From assembly GCA_905147135.1 (NCBI GenBank), contig LR990039.1:32113708-32177707 (forward strand): 64,000 nt of DNA, in the 5' to 3' direction. Every line of letters begins with the position of its first letter. Positions within the stretch are counted from its first letter, which is position 1. Origin of the DNA: Blastobasis lacticolella (Eukaryota > Arthropoda > Insecta > Lepidoptera > Blastobasidae). This document shows positions 23,588 to 36,044 of the stretch, one piece after another. The notes beneath the pieces are model-generated. The model was not told the origin of the DNA. It made no database searches and worked only from the letters and a program-made list of their open reading frames with translations. The translations under genes were made by a program, and so were the position numbers.

Positions 23588-26500
23588 TTACAAAGCCTTT
23601 TTCTTTTTTTGCACATTTTTCTTACGATTTGTGAGATTTGACATAATAATTTTGATCAGGTACTTTATAACGAGAATTCCAGCCAAGATAACTGCGGCAA
23701 GGTCGAGGTACATTTTCTGGTACCAGGGCACCAGAAGCGCCGGGGAGCGCAGATGCGGCGCGCCGCGCGTGCGAACCACGTGCTCCACCCAGTGCACCAG
23801 CTCGCGTCCGGGCGGCTCCACGCGGTCGTGGTAGATAAAAGATATCTCCTTAGCCCTCGTGGAGTAGCTGTAAATAAAGTATCTTACATAAATAAATAAG
23901 GAATAATTTCATTGTCATTGACAATCAGTAGGTCACTTTTGAACATAGTCAGTCTTGATAATTTAGTAGTAAGATATCCCGTAACGCGAAAACCTTTACA
24001 ACAGTAAAGGTTTTCATTTCGCAGTATGAAAATAAGTAGGTACAACACAATTGTCGCTAGTTGTTGGAGATCGCATAGCGCAAACAAATTAGGAGAGCAT
24101 AGACCCCACCCCAAGATGAAGAAGAGATGGGGATCGCAATATTTACCATTCACAATAAAAATCTGTGGAAATTCAAAGTCTTCTAATACCTTTTAGGAAC
24201 CTCCAAGTCTCTAAGACATCAGTTGACCGTCTTGTAATACATTCGCTAACAAATGAAAGCCTGTAAGTCATCTCAATTGATGATTCTTATGGGGCGATGC
24301 GGTCGAAGATGAGCATGTCACTTACATACATACATGTCTGACCTTGAAGATGAGAGAAGTACTTATATCAGGAAGCACTGTTTACAATTTATTTTCTACG
24401 TACATAAAGCTCACGCCTGTGTCCCACAGGTTGGGTAAGCAGAGACAAAGGATCGCCACTTTGCTGGGTCACAAAACCTTTAATAATACATCTAATACAT
24501 GACTTGCTTTTTTTTATATTTGAGGGACGCAAACGAGCAAGCAGGTTACCTGATGGTAAATGATATGGACTCACCTAGGATCATTGATTATTTCATTAAT
24601 AGCAACTCTTATATCTTCAGCAAGTGCACGAGACAAGTCTACCCGTTTGGCGAAACCTCTGCTGACAATTCTCTGCACGTTGCCAAATTGGTCGGCGAAC
24701 ACAGGAATTCCGATGATCGGAACACCAAAGTGCACAGCCTCTATCGTAGACAGAAGCCCTCCATGTGTTATGAAAAGTTTGCAGTTTGTATGTGCTGAAA
24801 TATTATTTATGATTGTTAGTTAATGGATGATTACATATCAATAAAAAACATCAGACTATAAATTAACAGGAACATAAATAAAATTATATTATCACAGGAA
24901 GTAAGGAATAAAAATATAAAGTTCGTCCCTGTGGACATAGTAGATGTGTTTTGTACATACAGAAGCCCGTTAGAAGGAACAAAGGACTGTTTAATTTAAA
25001 CATTATATGACAGTACTTACAGAGGATACTTTGTTGGGGTCCCCATTTAATAATGTGCACGTTGTTCGGTAATGTCTCTCGTTCTTCTTCGAATTTCCAT
25101 ATCACAGTCTGCTTGAATTCGCTAAACATTTTAAGGAGACCATCAATCATTTCTGGGGGAAAGTCCTTACTCTTCAAATTAGAACCAAAACTAAAATATA
25201 TGACTCCATGTTCTGCGTTATCCATTATTCTTTTCAAGTCCTGCAAGTAATAACCCTTAATATACTAATTATTATTAAAATGCTAAATGTTTAGGTATAC
25301 TTTTATAGCATTCAGTGAGAAACGAGCAGACAGCGCACCTGATGGGAAGGGGTAGATAAAGGGGTATTTATTTATTTTTATTTAACAGTTTATTGTTCAC
25401 AAGATAGAACATACAGTTTTGTTACAGAAGATTAAGACACAACAGGCAACTGGCAGACACAAGGGTACCTAACTGTAGCCTATGACATCATAGGTAGGAT
25501 GTTTAGGTATTGATAAAGGGTGGGGGATTCATGCATGGGTGCCTGCGGGAACAGCAAACTTTCGCTAGATTATTGATCCTATAGATAGACACCTCACTAT
25601 ATGTCCTCTTGGCTTATAAAAGGTTAGATGGAAGTTATCCCGTTGTGGGATAAGCTCGTAAGCTTTGCATTGTAAACTGTTTTTTTGTGTATTTAGTGTA
25701 ATGTTTTATACAATAAAATAAACAAACAAGACACATCAGATATCTCAAGTACACATGAATAAATTTGAGAATTTGTTATAATAAAAAAGCCAATCGGTGT
25801 AGAAAGCTTAAAGGGAAGCCAATGTCCAGCAGTAGACGTGGATACAACATTCTAATGGTGGTAAAGCCACACAACCTCCTATGTCAAGTAATTTTTTGTT
25901 ACTTACTTCGGGCAAGGGCTTTAGACCTTCTTCTATGTGGAATCCTCCGATATATTTGTAGTTTTGAGGCAAGCTAACCGGGTTAGAGATCGAGACGTGA
26001 GAATTTGAAAGCATCATAGACGCACTCTTTTGCATTTCATCAAACGACGGCAGAGGCCTTCCTTTTTTAGCCATAACCGGCCCATAAACTTGATTATACA
26101 CATTTCTTTCTTTCATGGGAAATTTGCTGTAAATAAATAAAAATACATTCAATAATCGTGGAAAATATTACACAGCTCCATCTAGCCTTAAACTAAGCAA
26201 AGCTTGTACTATGGGTGCTAGACACGATACTATTTAAATACTTTTTAAATGGATACCTAATATACATAGTACACCCAGACCCGTAACAGAAATTAAAATT
26301 CATAATATCAGTTTCTGTCCTGCCGTGAATGGCAGACGGCCATGTTGACCACTGAAACATACAGGTCGTCAGGTAATAAAGAATATAAGAGAGACCTAGG
26401 TAATAAGGATTACAAATGCTCAAGGGCCCCGATTTTGCATACGAGCTGTAGCACTGTAGCAAATGGCGTCAATGTGTAATTTTTTATTGTTAAGAAGTTT

Positions 26501-28231
26501 TATGATAATTTTAAGTGCATTCCAATAAAAAATCACTTAGACAATAAATTATCGTGACCATTACTTATTTATATTGACGACTGGCTAATGACTGTTGGGG
26601 AAGTATGTAGTCCATAATCCATTAGTAGTAAGCGATAGCGTAGTAGCAGCGATCTCAACTTTTGCTAGAGATTGCACCTACTTATTTAATAAGAGAAGGG
26701 TCCAGAGAGTACTTAATTCAATAAATACTTACATCGATTTCAACCAGCACATGCTGTAAATCTGATACAACAACTCCGATGCTCGTTGCCAGAACGAGTA
26801 AGGTGGTACGTTTTTGGATAACATGTACGGTACATATGCTGGATTGGTGACTTCATCGATCAGTGACAGCGGAGTAGCGTGCGTTTCGAAAGGTAGAGAC
26901 CAGATGTAGGGACAGTTGAATACTGCCGCTAAACTGAAACATGAACGATAGTAGATAATATAAATAATTAATAAATAAAAAGGTATTTATTTAGCATTTA
27001 AATTAGACAAACTTATAATATATAATTAGATATTCGGCTAGCTAGACTAAATTTTTAAAGTCAAAGTAATAAAATCTTACCCCGAATAACTTTCAGTAAA
27101 CATCCATTCCGCGATTATTAAATCAAATTTCTCTTTCGGATCGTTCATTAGTGTTTGAACATTATTATCCTTTAATGTGTTCTCCACAACTTGTATTATT
27201 GAGTTAAATTGAAAGACTTCATCATTTAAATCAGTTTCTCCGTCTAAGTATCTCTGAATGTTGAGGATGCCGCCTAGAAAAAATATAATAAAATAAGTAT
27301 CTAAACTTGTAATTGTAACAGTGACAGTTTTTAGACTTAGATTATAGTTGTGTTAAAGTAGATAAAATAAAGAATTTCCGACTCACTTGGCAATACGTGA
27401 TTGTTGGAACTAACATCCACTTGGCGGAGGTTCTTGTGGGGATTTGCCAATGGGAATGGTGTGATGTATGTTACCTAGAATATAGATAAATAATTATAAT
27501 ACAATGAATTAACTCTCAAGGGATTTGGATGGAACCTCTTAAATAACTTTAAAATGGTATTTATGTTCACTCTCTTTCATATCTCAAATCTTGTAAGCTA
27601 AATAAGAACCATTTCTTGAGATCGGATTCAGCTGATATTTTGCATACTTATGTAATCTGATTATTATAATCTGGACCCCTATTTTTGCTACTCAGTCAAT
27701 AGCGAGCAGACATGCCACCTGATAGTAAGAGTGAATAGGCTGTTCCTAGAGAGGCATGTTCCATCGTCAGCCTCATCGCCACTTACAACCAGTTGAGATG
27801 GCGTTGGTTGATTGAATGCCTGGTTAGTACTTATAAAAAAGTTCGGTGACGGTCAATGTTATGGTACCATCGATTTTATCTGACAATACTGTAACCTTAT
27901 ACCTACGCAAAATCTTTTGAAGTCAAGTGCATTGTATTATTAACTATTGTAGAATGTATTAGGATAATTTAAAAGAAACAATTTCATTTTCGTTGAAGCT
28001 ATCGTTTTACTTATGTCTACAATTATAAATTAGATTTGATGCGTCTAAGATTGTACGTATATTAAGTCCACCAATGTTCCGTACCTGGTGGCCAGCAGCC
28101 AGGAGGTGCCTCACGATGCCGTTGCCGAGGATGTTGTGGCTCCGTGCCGGGAACGGGTAGACCACTAGCAGCTGCAGCGCCTGGCTCGCGGACGCCAGGG
28201 CTAGCGCGAACAGCAGTCTCGCTAACAACAT
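23588..28231 (-). CDS. UDP-glycosyltransferase, copy B (8 exons, 522 aa)
   Basis: Second intact UGT, on the minus strand. Exons in coding order: 28085-28231, 27387-27474, 27081-27273, 26733-26933, 25907-26126, 25021-25240, 24575-24794, 23588-23867. Every exon has the same length as in copy A, and the total is 1569 nt. It has the same leader, SHNILG histidine, UGT signature (FITHGG to FADQF), membrane segment and KKAL tail. Exon 1 encodes the same protein sequence as A with a single silent change. Differences cluster at the exon 2/3 junction (NNHVLPSGILN here, NIHVLPGDILN in A), with scattered changes elsewhere such as I/L, K/E, A/E and V/E. Exon 2 ends in A rather than G before GTGAGT, still a usable donor. 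The gene is oriented tail to tail with A. About 1 kb has been inserted in its 3' UTR. Confidence 0.93.
24395..24500 (-). mobile_element. Same LINE tail, in intron 7 of UGT-B
   Basis: Inverted counterpart of 16680-16795 at the same intron position of copy B (CACGCCTGTGTCCCACAGGT, CGCCACTTTGCTGGGTCACA on the plus strand). Confidence 0.65.
25371..25470 (-). mobile_element. 3' end of jockey-like family 2 in intron 5 of UGT-B
   Basis: Read on the minus strand this ends in AACAATAAACTGTTAAATAA, the family 2 tail. It is not evident at the matching position of copy A, so it probably arrived after the A/B duplication. Confidence 0.55.
26163..26440 (-). mobile_element. Second SINE family in intron 4 of UGT-B
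   Basis: The minus strand contains AATTTCTGTTACGGGTCTGG and GGCTAGATGGAGCTGTGTAA. Shared with copy C at the same place but not with copy A, which groups B with C. Confidence 0.65.
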
Positions 28232-28309
28232 TGCCTTCGAACAAATCAAATCAAATTAGGAATAACCACATCCATCGATGAGCCACAGATAACTTATGTC
28301 ATAAAGACA

Positions 28310-28410
28310 GCAGCAGAAAAAGGGCAGCAGCGTTTTCTGTTGAGTATTTTTCGGTTCCAATGCTGCGATCTCCAACGCGGCTGCCAAGCGTGGTGCTTTT
28401 CACAAATTGT
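28310..28410 (-). repeat. R1 fragment just upstream of UGT-B
   Basis: Inverted counterpart of 13105-13205, about 80-180 bases before the ATG of copy B. It was therefore in place before the A/B duplication. Confidence 0.65.
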
Positions 28411-29242
28411 CGTCTCCGTAGAAAACATTGTTTTAAAAATAGTAATAATAGTTTTACCATAATTAAGAAGACAATAGTCATAAAAACTGAGAAGAAATAA
28501 TTTATTGGACTGTGAAAAAATTACTTTGTGAGTGAATTAATGATTTAACTATTCATGTCAACCGTTAGCTACGACTAGATATAGACTACTTAAATCAAGA
28601 ATATTATGCTGGGTTACAATGTTATCAGTTTTAAGTAATTAACAATCATTAAAGCAGCGTTAAATGATGGTTAACTACCGTCAATGAACAATTAACAACA
28701 ATATAAAACTAGCATTGCAATGCTAAGGAGAAAACATATGGATAATCGTCTGTGCAACTGTAAATTAAATAGTGAGTTATAGGTGCAGAATGGTGAACTA
28801 TTTATCACTACAACAATAAATTAACATATGTCCATAAGAATCAACACGCCACCTGTCAGCGAAACAGTGCAACATTCGGCTAACAGACGCCGATACAAAC
28901 ATAAGTTAGCGCCATCTACTGGGGATATATAGGACTATTATTTTGCAGCTTCTCGCCAACAGAGCTCGTATAAGTTAAGAAGAACTCCTATCCAATCTAT
29001 ATTTTTTTGAAAGACAATTAGGGTGAACTGTCGAACAGTGAACCAGTAGTACACAGTTAGCCACCATTAGTATCACTAAAATGCAAGGTTGTCAGATCGT
29101 GCAGTAATCATGATTGTACTTGGTTTTTACCGCGCTTCTTGCTTCCTAGACGGCAGCGAGCTCCAGTGCAGAACGCCGGCGTCGCGGGGCTTTTCCTGAT
29201 TTTCGGCGCAAAATACGGAAAATCCTAAGTAGAAATTTTTAA
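28411..29242. other. Spacer between UGT-B and the UGT-C pseudogene
   Basis: Upstream region of copy B up to the breakpoint where copy C begins inside exon 4. AT-rich; no gene or named repeat recognised. Confidence 0.5.
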
Positions 29243-29699
29243 GAAACGCACGCTACTCCGCTGTCACTGATCGATGAAGTCACCAATCCAGCATATGTAC
29301 CGTACATGATATCCAAAAACGTACCACCTTACTCGTTCTGGCAACGAGCATCGGAGTTGTTGTATCAGATTTACAGCATGTGCTGGTTGAAATCGATGTA
29401 AGTATTTATTGAATTAAGTACTCTCTGGACCCCTCTCTTATTAAATAAGTAGGTGCAATCTCTAGCTCAAGTTGAGATCGCTGGTACTACGCTATCGCTT
29501 ACTACTAATGGATTATGGACCACGTACTTCCCCAACAGTCGTCAATATAAATAAGTAATGGTCACGATAATTTATTGTCTAAGTGGAATGCACTTAAAAT
29601 TATCTTAAAACTTCTTAACAATATATATTTTTTTAAACATTGACGCCATTTGCTACAGTGCTACAGCTCGTATGCAAAATCGGGGCCCTTGAGCATTTG

Positions 29700-29945
29700 T
29701 AATCCTTATTACCTAGGTCTCTCTTATATTCTTTATTACCTGACGACCTGTATGTTTCAATGGTCAACATGGCCGTCTGCTATTCACGGCAGGACAGAAA
29801 CTGATATTATGAATTTTAATTTCTGTTACGGGTCTGGGTGTACTATGTATATTAGGTATCCATTTAAAAAGTATTTAAATAGTACCGTTTCTAACACCCA
29901 TAGTTCAAGCTTTGCTTAGTTTGAGGCTAGATGGAGCTGTGTAAT
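29700..29945 (+). mobile_element. Second SINE family in intron 4 of UGT-C
   Basis: AATTTCTGTTACGGGTCTGG, CCCATAGTTCAAGCTTTGCT and GGCTAGATGGAGCTGTG; nearly identical to the copy B insertion. Confidence 0.65.
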
Positions 29946-30421
29946 ATTTTCCACGATTATTGAATGTATTTTTATTTATCTACAGCAACTTTCCCATGAA
30001 AGAAATAAATGTGTATAATCAAGTTTATGGACCAGTTATGGCTAAAAAAGGCACGCCCCTGCCGTCGTTTGATGAAATGCAAAAGAGTGCGTCTATGATG
30101 CTTTCAAATTCTCACGTCTCGATCTCTATCCCGATTAGCTTGCCTCAAAACTACAAATATATCGGAGGATTCCACATAGAAGAAGGTCTAAAGCCGTTGC
30201 CCGAAGTAAGTAACAAAAAATTACTTGACATAGGAGATTGTGTGGCTTTACCACCATCAGAATGCTTTATCCACGTCTACTGCTGGACATTGGCTTCCCT
30301 TTAAGCTTTCTACACCGATTGGCTTTATTATTATATCAAATTCACAAATTTATTCAAGTTGACTTAAGTTATCTGATGTGTGTGATGTCTTGTTTGTTTA
30401 TTTGATTGTATAAAACATTAC

Positions 30422-31235
30422 ATTTATTTATTACATTACATTATTGTTGCTCATTCCTGTCTAACGACCGACCCGCTCAAACAAAATAGTACTTGCTCCT
30501 GTCCTAAAATTAGCTCTACCAAGTCAATGACATATCTAGGCGTGATTATTGACCAACATTTAAATTTTAAGTTGCATATTGAAGCCCTTACTACAAGAAT
30601 GCGTAAACTAATATACGTCTTCAAAAACCTTAGACATGCTGCCAATGAGGCTTTACGAAGATCCGTTTACCTTTCGCTGTGCCAATCTTTACTTCTATAC
30701 TGCATTACAACATGGGGTGGCACACATAAAACAACTATTATTGACTTGGAAAGAGCACAGAGAGCTATCTTAAAAGTTACGAGTAGTACCTTCCGACCCT
30801 TCCGCTATCCGACGACCCAATTGCTACATGAATGAGACGTTCTTTCAGTTCGTCAATTATTCATTTTGCAAACGGTTATAAAAAAACACTCCCTTGTGCC
30901 CTTCAATCCCGAAACCAGTCATAGACGTGCGGACATGGTGTGCAACTATGAATTATTCCGCACGCAGCACTCCCACAGGTTTTTCTGTTTCCTTGGCGCT
31001 TATCTTTATGACAAATTAAATCGCAACCTAAGTATCCACCTTATGAATAAATTTAATTGCAAATTAACTATCATAAATTGGTTAAAAGGTAAGTCCTACG
31101 AGGAGACAGAGAAAATTCTGGAAGTTGTTGGTTAACTATAAACATAGTACGTAAGTTTTAGTACTTCAAACTCATCCTACTGTACCCTATTCATACAATT
31201 TAACCACTTTATTGTTACACAAAATATTCATTCAT
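30422..31235 (+). mobile_element. Jockey-like C-terminal fragment in intron 5 of UGT-C
   Basis: One plus-strand frame (30527-31135) encodes TYLGVIIDQHLNFKLHIEAL, RRSVYLSLCQSLLLYCITTW and the end KGKSYEETEKILEVVG, with one internal TGA at 30833-30835. It is the end of a non-LTR RT different from the two families above. AT-rich sequence follows to about 31615, where UGT intron homology resumes. Confidence 0.8.
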
Positions 31236-31866
31236 TCATTCATTCATGTTTTATTGATAATTGTTAATTACAAGTCAATTACAGTATAAGTATGTCAAGC
31301 TATGGATTTCAAAAATAACAATAATGATTAATAATAAAATAATAGTAATACATTACACATCTATGTCAATAAGAATTAACCTATATATTAAGATCTACTA
31401 ACCTGGATGCCTAAGATACAAGTAAATCATTTACTTAGTTTAGGTGTCCAAACTATCAATAACTAGAATTAAGTACCTATTATTATTTGTGCAAGAGTTG
31501 CAAATATGTAGCCTTTATTTTATTTGTACCTATTTCCTATAAGTAGGTATGTTGTAATTTTTAACTAACTTGTCATTTTTGATTAATTTTATTTGAATAA
31601 ATAAATTTATTATTTATTACACAAAGAAAAACAGTTAACTTCCATCTACCTTTTATAAGCCAAAAGGACCTATAGCATCAATAATCTAGCGAAAGTTTAC
31701 TGTTCCCGCAGGCACCTATGCATGAATCCCCCCCACCCATCATCAATACCTAAACATCCTACCTATTATATCATGGGCTACAGTTAGGTACAATTATCTA
31801 CCCCTTTTCATCAGGTGGGCTGTCTGCTCGTTTCTCACTGAATGGTATAAAAATATACCTAAACAT

Positions 31867-33268
31867 ATTATTATATTAGACGGGACTTGGACGCGACGTA
31901 CCTTTGTGATTTGTTTTCCCGACGTTTCGGTAGGGTTACACCCACCGTGGTCACGAGACGACTGCCGTGGGAGGTGACAGCTGCGGTGATGTGCTGGTAG
32001 ACTCCTACCCTCACATAAAATTGTCAATTTGTTGTTGATTCGGAACTGCACGACACACAACACTCACGATATCCACAGATGCGTCCGACGATAAATCTTG
32101 TGTCTTACGGTTGTTTATTTTGCACACCACTGGATTCCACGACGCCGAAAGCTTATATCCATCCTCTCGATTGAAAGTTTTGTACTTTTTAATTTCAATC
32201 GCTTCCCGAACCATACGTGGATAATATTGCCGGTCAGTGGAGAGGACATTAGGCGCATGCAGTTCTATCCAGTGGTTTGGGCCTGAGTTGAGCAGGTGGT
32301 CTGCTATGGCAGATTTATTCGTCTGGTGGTTTTTAACTGCAGCTATATGCTCTTTGACCCTTTCGGCAATCGAACGTTTAGTTTGGCCAATGTATGAGCT
32401 TCCACAGCTACAGTCAATCTTGTAGACACCTGGCGTCTGATACGGGATCACATCCTTTGGCGTACGCAGCAGGTTCGCTACCTTGAGGTGCGGGACATAA
32501 ATTGTTGGAATCGAGTAACTACTCAGTACTGATCCGATCTTATCTGTCACCCCTTTCACATACGGTAGGAATGCTGATTGCCGACTTACTTCTGTGAGCT
32601 TATCCCTCTTTTTCCGTCTCGCCGGCTTCTTTATCACCTTGTACCCGTTCTTCCGTAGTACCAGCTGGACATGTGACAACTCGCTCTCTACGTGGTCCGA
32701 GTCACAAAGATCTCTAGCTCTACTTGTGAGCGAGGTTATGACGGAGAGTAAATGTCGGGGATGATGGTGTGATGAAGCATTCAAGTATCTTTCCGTGTGT
32801 GTTGTCTTTCTGTATACCGAGTGCGCCAGAGATCCATCATCTCGTACCTTTACCAGGACATCTAGGAACGGCAATTGTCGGTCATTTTCCACCTCCAGCG
32901 TGAATTTTGTTTTTGGGTGGATTGAATTTAGATGTTCTAAATATCGTCTTACTTCCGGCTCACTACCTTTAAAAATGCAGAAGATGTCATCCACATACCT
33001 TTTCCAAAAAGTTATCATTGAGGAATTCACGCTTAGGGCTTTTTGTTCAAAATACTCCATCCAAATGTTCGTTATGACTGGGGCAACCGGACTGCCCATA
33101 GCAACGCCATCAATTTGGAGGTAATATTGGCCTCTATACAAAAAATAATTTCCTTCCAAACAATGCTTTAGTAAGACAATGTAGTCCCGCGACAATCCTG
33201 CGCTTTCCAGTCTTTCCTTAACTACTTCCAGGCAATCCGCTAGAGGTACGTTGGTAACAGTTTGAAAC
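31867..33268 (-). mobile_element. Penelope-like element, 5'-truncated, with 16-bp target duplication
   Basis: A minus-strand reading frame of about 419 codons (33270 down to 32011) encodes the end of a Penelope-type reverse transcriptase: [16 protein letters not shown], then [11 protein letters not shown] with the catalytic DD pair. It continues into a GIY-YIG endonuclease: [19 protein letters not shown], then ERVKEH. RT followed by GIY-YIG nuclease is diagnostic of Penelope-like elements. The frame is uninterrupted, so the insertion is young, but the N-terminal part of the RT is missing. The 3' end (31867-32010) carries CCGAAACGTCGGG on the minus strand and ends in TCTAATATAATAAT. AAATATACCTAAACAT is present on both sides (31851-31866 and 33269-33284). 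The paralogous intron of UGT-B has the unoccupied site. Confidence 0.93.
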
Positions 33269-33809
33269 AAATATACCTAAACATTTAGCATTTTAATAAT
33301 AATTAGTATATCAAGGATTATTACTTGCAGGACTTGAAAAGAATAATGGATAACGCAGAACATGGAGTCATATATTTTAGTTTGGGTTCTAATTTGAAGA
33401 GTAAGGACTTTCCCCCGGAAATGATTGATGGTCTCCTCAAAATGTTTAGCGAATTCATGCAGACTGTGATATGGAAATTGGAAAAAGAACGAGAGACATT
33501 ACCGAACAACGTGCGCATTATTAAACGGGGACCCCAACAAAGTATCCTCTGTAAGTACCAGTGTTTAAATTAACTAGTCCTTTGTTCCTTCAACGGGCTT
33601 CTGTATGTACAAAACACATCTACTATGTCCACAGGGACGAACTTTATATTTTTATTCCTTACTTCCTGTGATAACATCATTTTATTTATGTTTTTCTTAA
33701 TCTATAGTCTGATGTTTTTTTATTGATATGTAATCATCCATTAACTAACAATCATAAATAATATTTTAGCACATACAAACTGCAAACTTTTCATAACACA
33801 TGGAGGGCT

Positions 33810-34555
33810 TTTTTTTTATACCACCTAGGTGGCAAACAAGCTTACGGCCCGCCTGATGGTAAGCAGACACCGCAGCCTATAGACGTTTGCAATACCAGGG
33901 GCATCACCCACGCGTTGCCCCCCTTTTAACCCCTTTCTTGAAGAACTCCATATTGTACTCTCCAGGGAAAACCTATCCAAGTAGTTAATTCCACAACCTT
34001 AGTGTGCGTGGGAGAAAGTTCCTTTGGAACCGCACAGTTCGCGACCAATTTGGCTCCAAGGTGTAAGGATGAACTCCCTGTTGGTGGCGAGCGGTGCGAT
34101 GATAGAACGTAGCTGTAGGCATCATGTCAAACAGTTCGTCAGAACAAACACCGTTGTACAAGCGGTAGAACACACAAAGGGAGGCGAAATCCCTCCGCTG
34201 GCTCAGCGGCTCAATACCACTTGTGAGCATGGTATCATCGACAATTCTCACAGCGCGCTTTTGGATCGAGTCACAAGGACCGAGCTGATATGCCGGTGCT
34301 TCCCGCCCATAGATGAGAGCAATACTCCAAATGGGGTCTGACTTGAGCCTTGTAAAGGATAAGTCGTTGCCCCGGTGTGAAAAATTGCTTAGACCTGTTA
34401 AGCACACCCAGCTTTTTAGAAGCGAGCTTGACCTTTTTTTCCAGGTGACTGCGAAACGGGACGTCACTGGAGATGTCGACACCTAGGATATGTATGCTCT
34501 TAGAGAGATGGCAAGCGGTGCGTCCTGGAACTGAGGAGCTACAACGAATGGAGTT
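33810..34555 (-). mobile_element. Jockey-like element inserted in exon 7 of UGT-C
   Basis: Minus-strand frames (34621-34271 and 34482-33985) encode the C-terminal RT region (SIHILGVDISSDVPFRSHLE, then LIYGRE, MMPTATFYHRTARH and TLRLWN). A run of T at its left edge is the poly(A) tail of the minus-strand element. It cuts the UGT signature exon after GGAGGGCTT, and the exon resumes at CTGTCTACG. A frameshift separates the two frames. Confidence 0.85.
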
Positions 34556-34739
34556 CTGTCTACGATAGAGGCTGTGCACTTTGTTATTCCGATCATTGGA
34601 ATTCCTGTGTTCGCCGACCAATTTGACAACGTGCAGAGCGTTGTCAACAGAGGTTTCGCCAAACGGGTAGACTTGTCTCGTGCACTTGCTGAAGATATAA
34701 GAGTTGCTATTAATGAAAATATCAATGATCCTTTTATAT

Positions 34740-34915
34740 GCATTTGCGTATCTAGGGCTATTTTCCAGGGGCGACGTGGTCCCGAGGTGGCCGATGAAGC
34801 CCAGTTAATCGCCAATGTACAGCCAGTGAGCACCCCATCCTGGGGTGGGCACCAGACCATTCCGGGGTGGGCACGGCCCACCCGCGTGAGTGGCGGAGGC
34901 ATAGGCCCATGTCAT
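34740..34915 (+). repeat. Dispersed repeat R2 abutting the 3' break of UGT-C
   Basis: GCGTATCTAGGGCTATTTTC, ATCCTGGGGTGGGCACC and GGTGGGCACGGCCCACC. It starts right where UGT homology stops at 34733, so it probably marks the breakpoint. Confidence 0.55.
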
Positions 34916-36044
34916 TTACAAAAAATGGCAAACAGTAACGGACCAGGCAAGGATCCCTGGGGGACACCACTGGGGATAGAACCAGAAGTATTTCAAACTA
35001 TTCTTCGTCTTAGAGTTAAAATACGACCAGATAAATGTTGGGATTTTGACGATAGAACTTTCCACCAATGCACCAATTCAATAAAAATTATTATTTTAAA
35101 ACTGATACTCGATAATTTTTTTAAAAACATACAAAATAAAAAATTTAGGTTACTAACTAATAAACAATTTTCCTATTACTTTTAGTAATACGTGGGTACA
35201 AAAAACCGTGAGATGCATGTTGTGTTTGCTGTTTGTGCGTGTTTGTGGGCTCTAGTAGACCCTAAGCAAGTCTTCGGTGTCTTTGTAGGATAGGGTACCT
35301 AAGTAACAGTTATAATCCGCGTCATGAAAGAAGAGACTTGTCAAATGGCAGTAGAGGGGATTTCGCGCAGGTAATCGCCTACTAAACAAGTCGAACCACC
35401 TAACCCGCCAAGTCTCTTCTTATTTGACACTAGTTGTACTAGTTTCTTCGTTTTCCAAACAGAGAAGGATTTTATGTCGCAATTACCTGCAACTAAGTTA
35501 TTATACAGTGTGGGGCCTGAAACAGGGCAAAAAATTTAAATATAGACCTCAACTAATCAATAACTAAGTCCTCGTGGTTTTAATTTTATAAAATGAAAAA
35601 TTAATAATTATATTGGGCCAGCAATGTACTGCATACTGTCGTGTCCAGTCGGTATACTTGATATTGTCATTTACGATCGTTTACGACGCCCCAGTATTAC
35701 ATTATAACTTTAATTAATATTTCTTTGAGTTTAAGCACTTTGGAGCATTAGGATCTGGTCAAGGTAACTTCAGATACTCTGAAGGGTCTGCGTGTAAATT
35801 TTTTGCCCATGTTACAGGCCCCACCCTGTTTAGAAGACTTTTAAAGTCGAAGTTGACAAAAAACTGAGTCTCCTTCTTTTTCTGTTCGCACAAATAAAAA
35901 CTATCCCAACAGTAAGATTTCCAGTAAAATTGGTTGGCCAAGCCTCGTAAGCAGTTTCACTGAGGAAAAATTATCAGATCTCATGAAGAGCCAGTGTCCT
36001 AACTCTACAAACCCAACATTTGTTACAAAAGTATAATGAATAGA
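34916..36044. other. No gene seen
   Basis: 34920-35185 is open on the plus strand as a continuation of the broken UGT exon through repeat R2, with a phrase (GKDPWGTPLGIEP) that could come from a retroelement. The rest shows nothing I can assign. Confidence 0.45.

Larger units (their letters stand above)
29243..34733 (+). pseudogene. UGT copy C, truncated and interrupted pseudogene
   Basis: Third copy of the A/B type. Homology starts abruptly inside exon 4 (29243-29397). It continues through exon 5 (29986-30205), exon 6 (33331-33550) and exon 7, which is split into 33770-33809 and 34556-34733, and stops at the exon 7 donor. Exons 1-3 and 8 are missing. Intron 5 holds a jockey-like fragment (about 30422-31235) and a Penelope-like element (31867-33268). 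A second jockey-like fragment (33810-34555) breaks exon 7 inside the UGT signature, directly after ACACATGGAGGGCTT. Exons 5 and 6 remain open, and the remaining sequence is closer to copy B than to A (for example the same SINE in intron 4, EEGLKPL, DNAEHG). It cannot make a working enzyme. It lies head to head with copy B. Confidence 0.9.

Noticed and set aside
32011..33270. 419-codon frame as a host gene
   Set aside because: RT plus GIY-YIG layout and the flanking target duplication identify it as a Penelope-like element.
34574..35185. 203-codon open frame
   Set aside because: It is a chance fusion of the broken UGT-C exon 7, repeat R2 and following sequence, not a gene.
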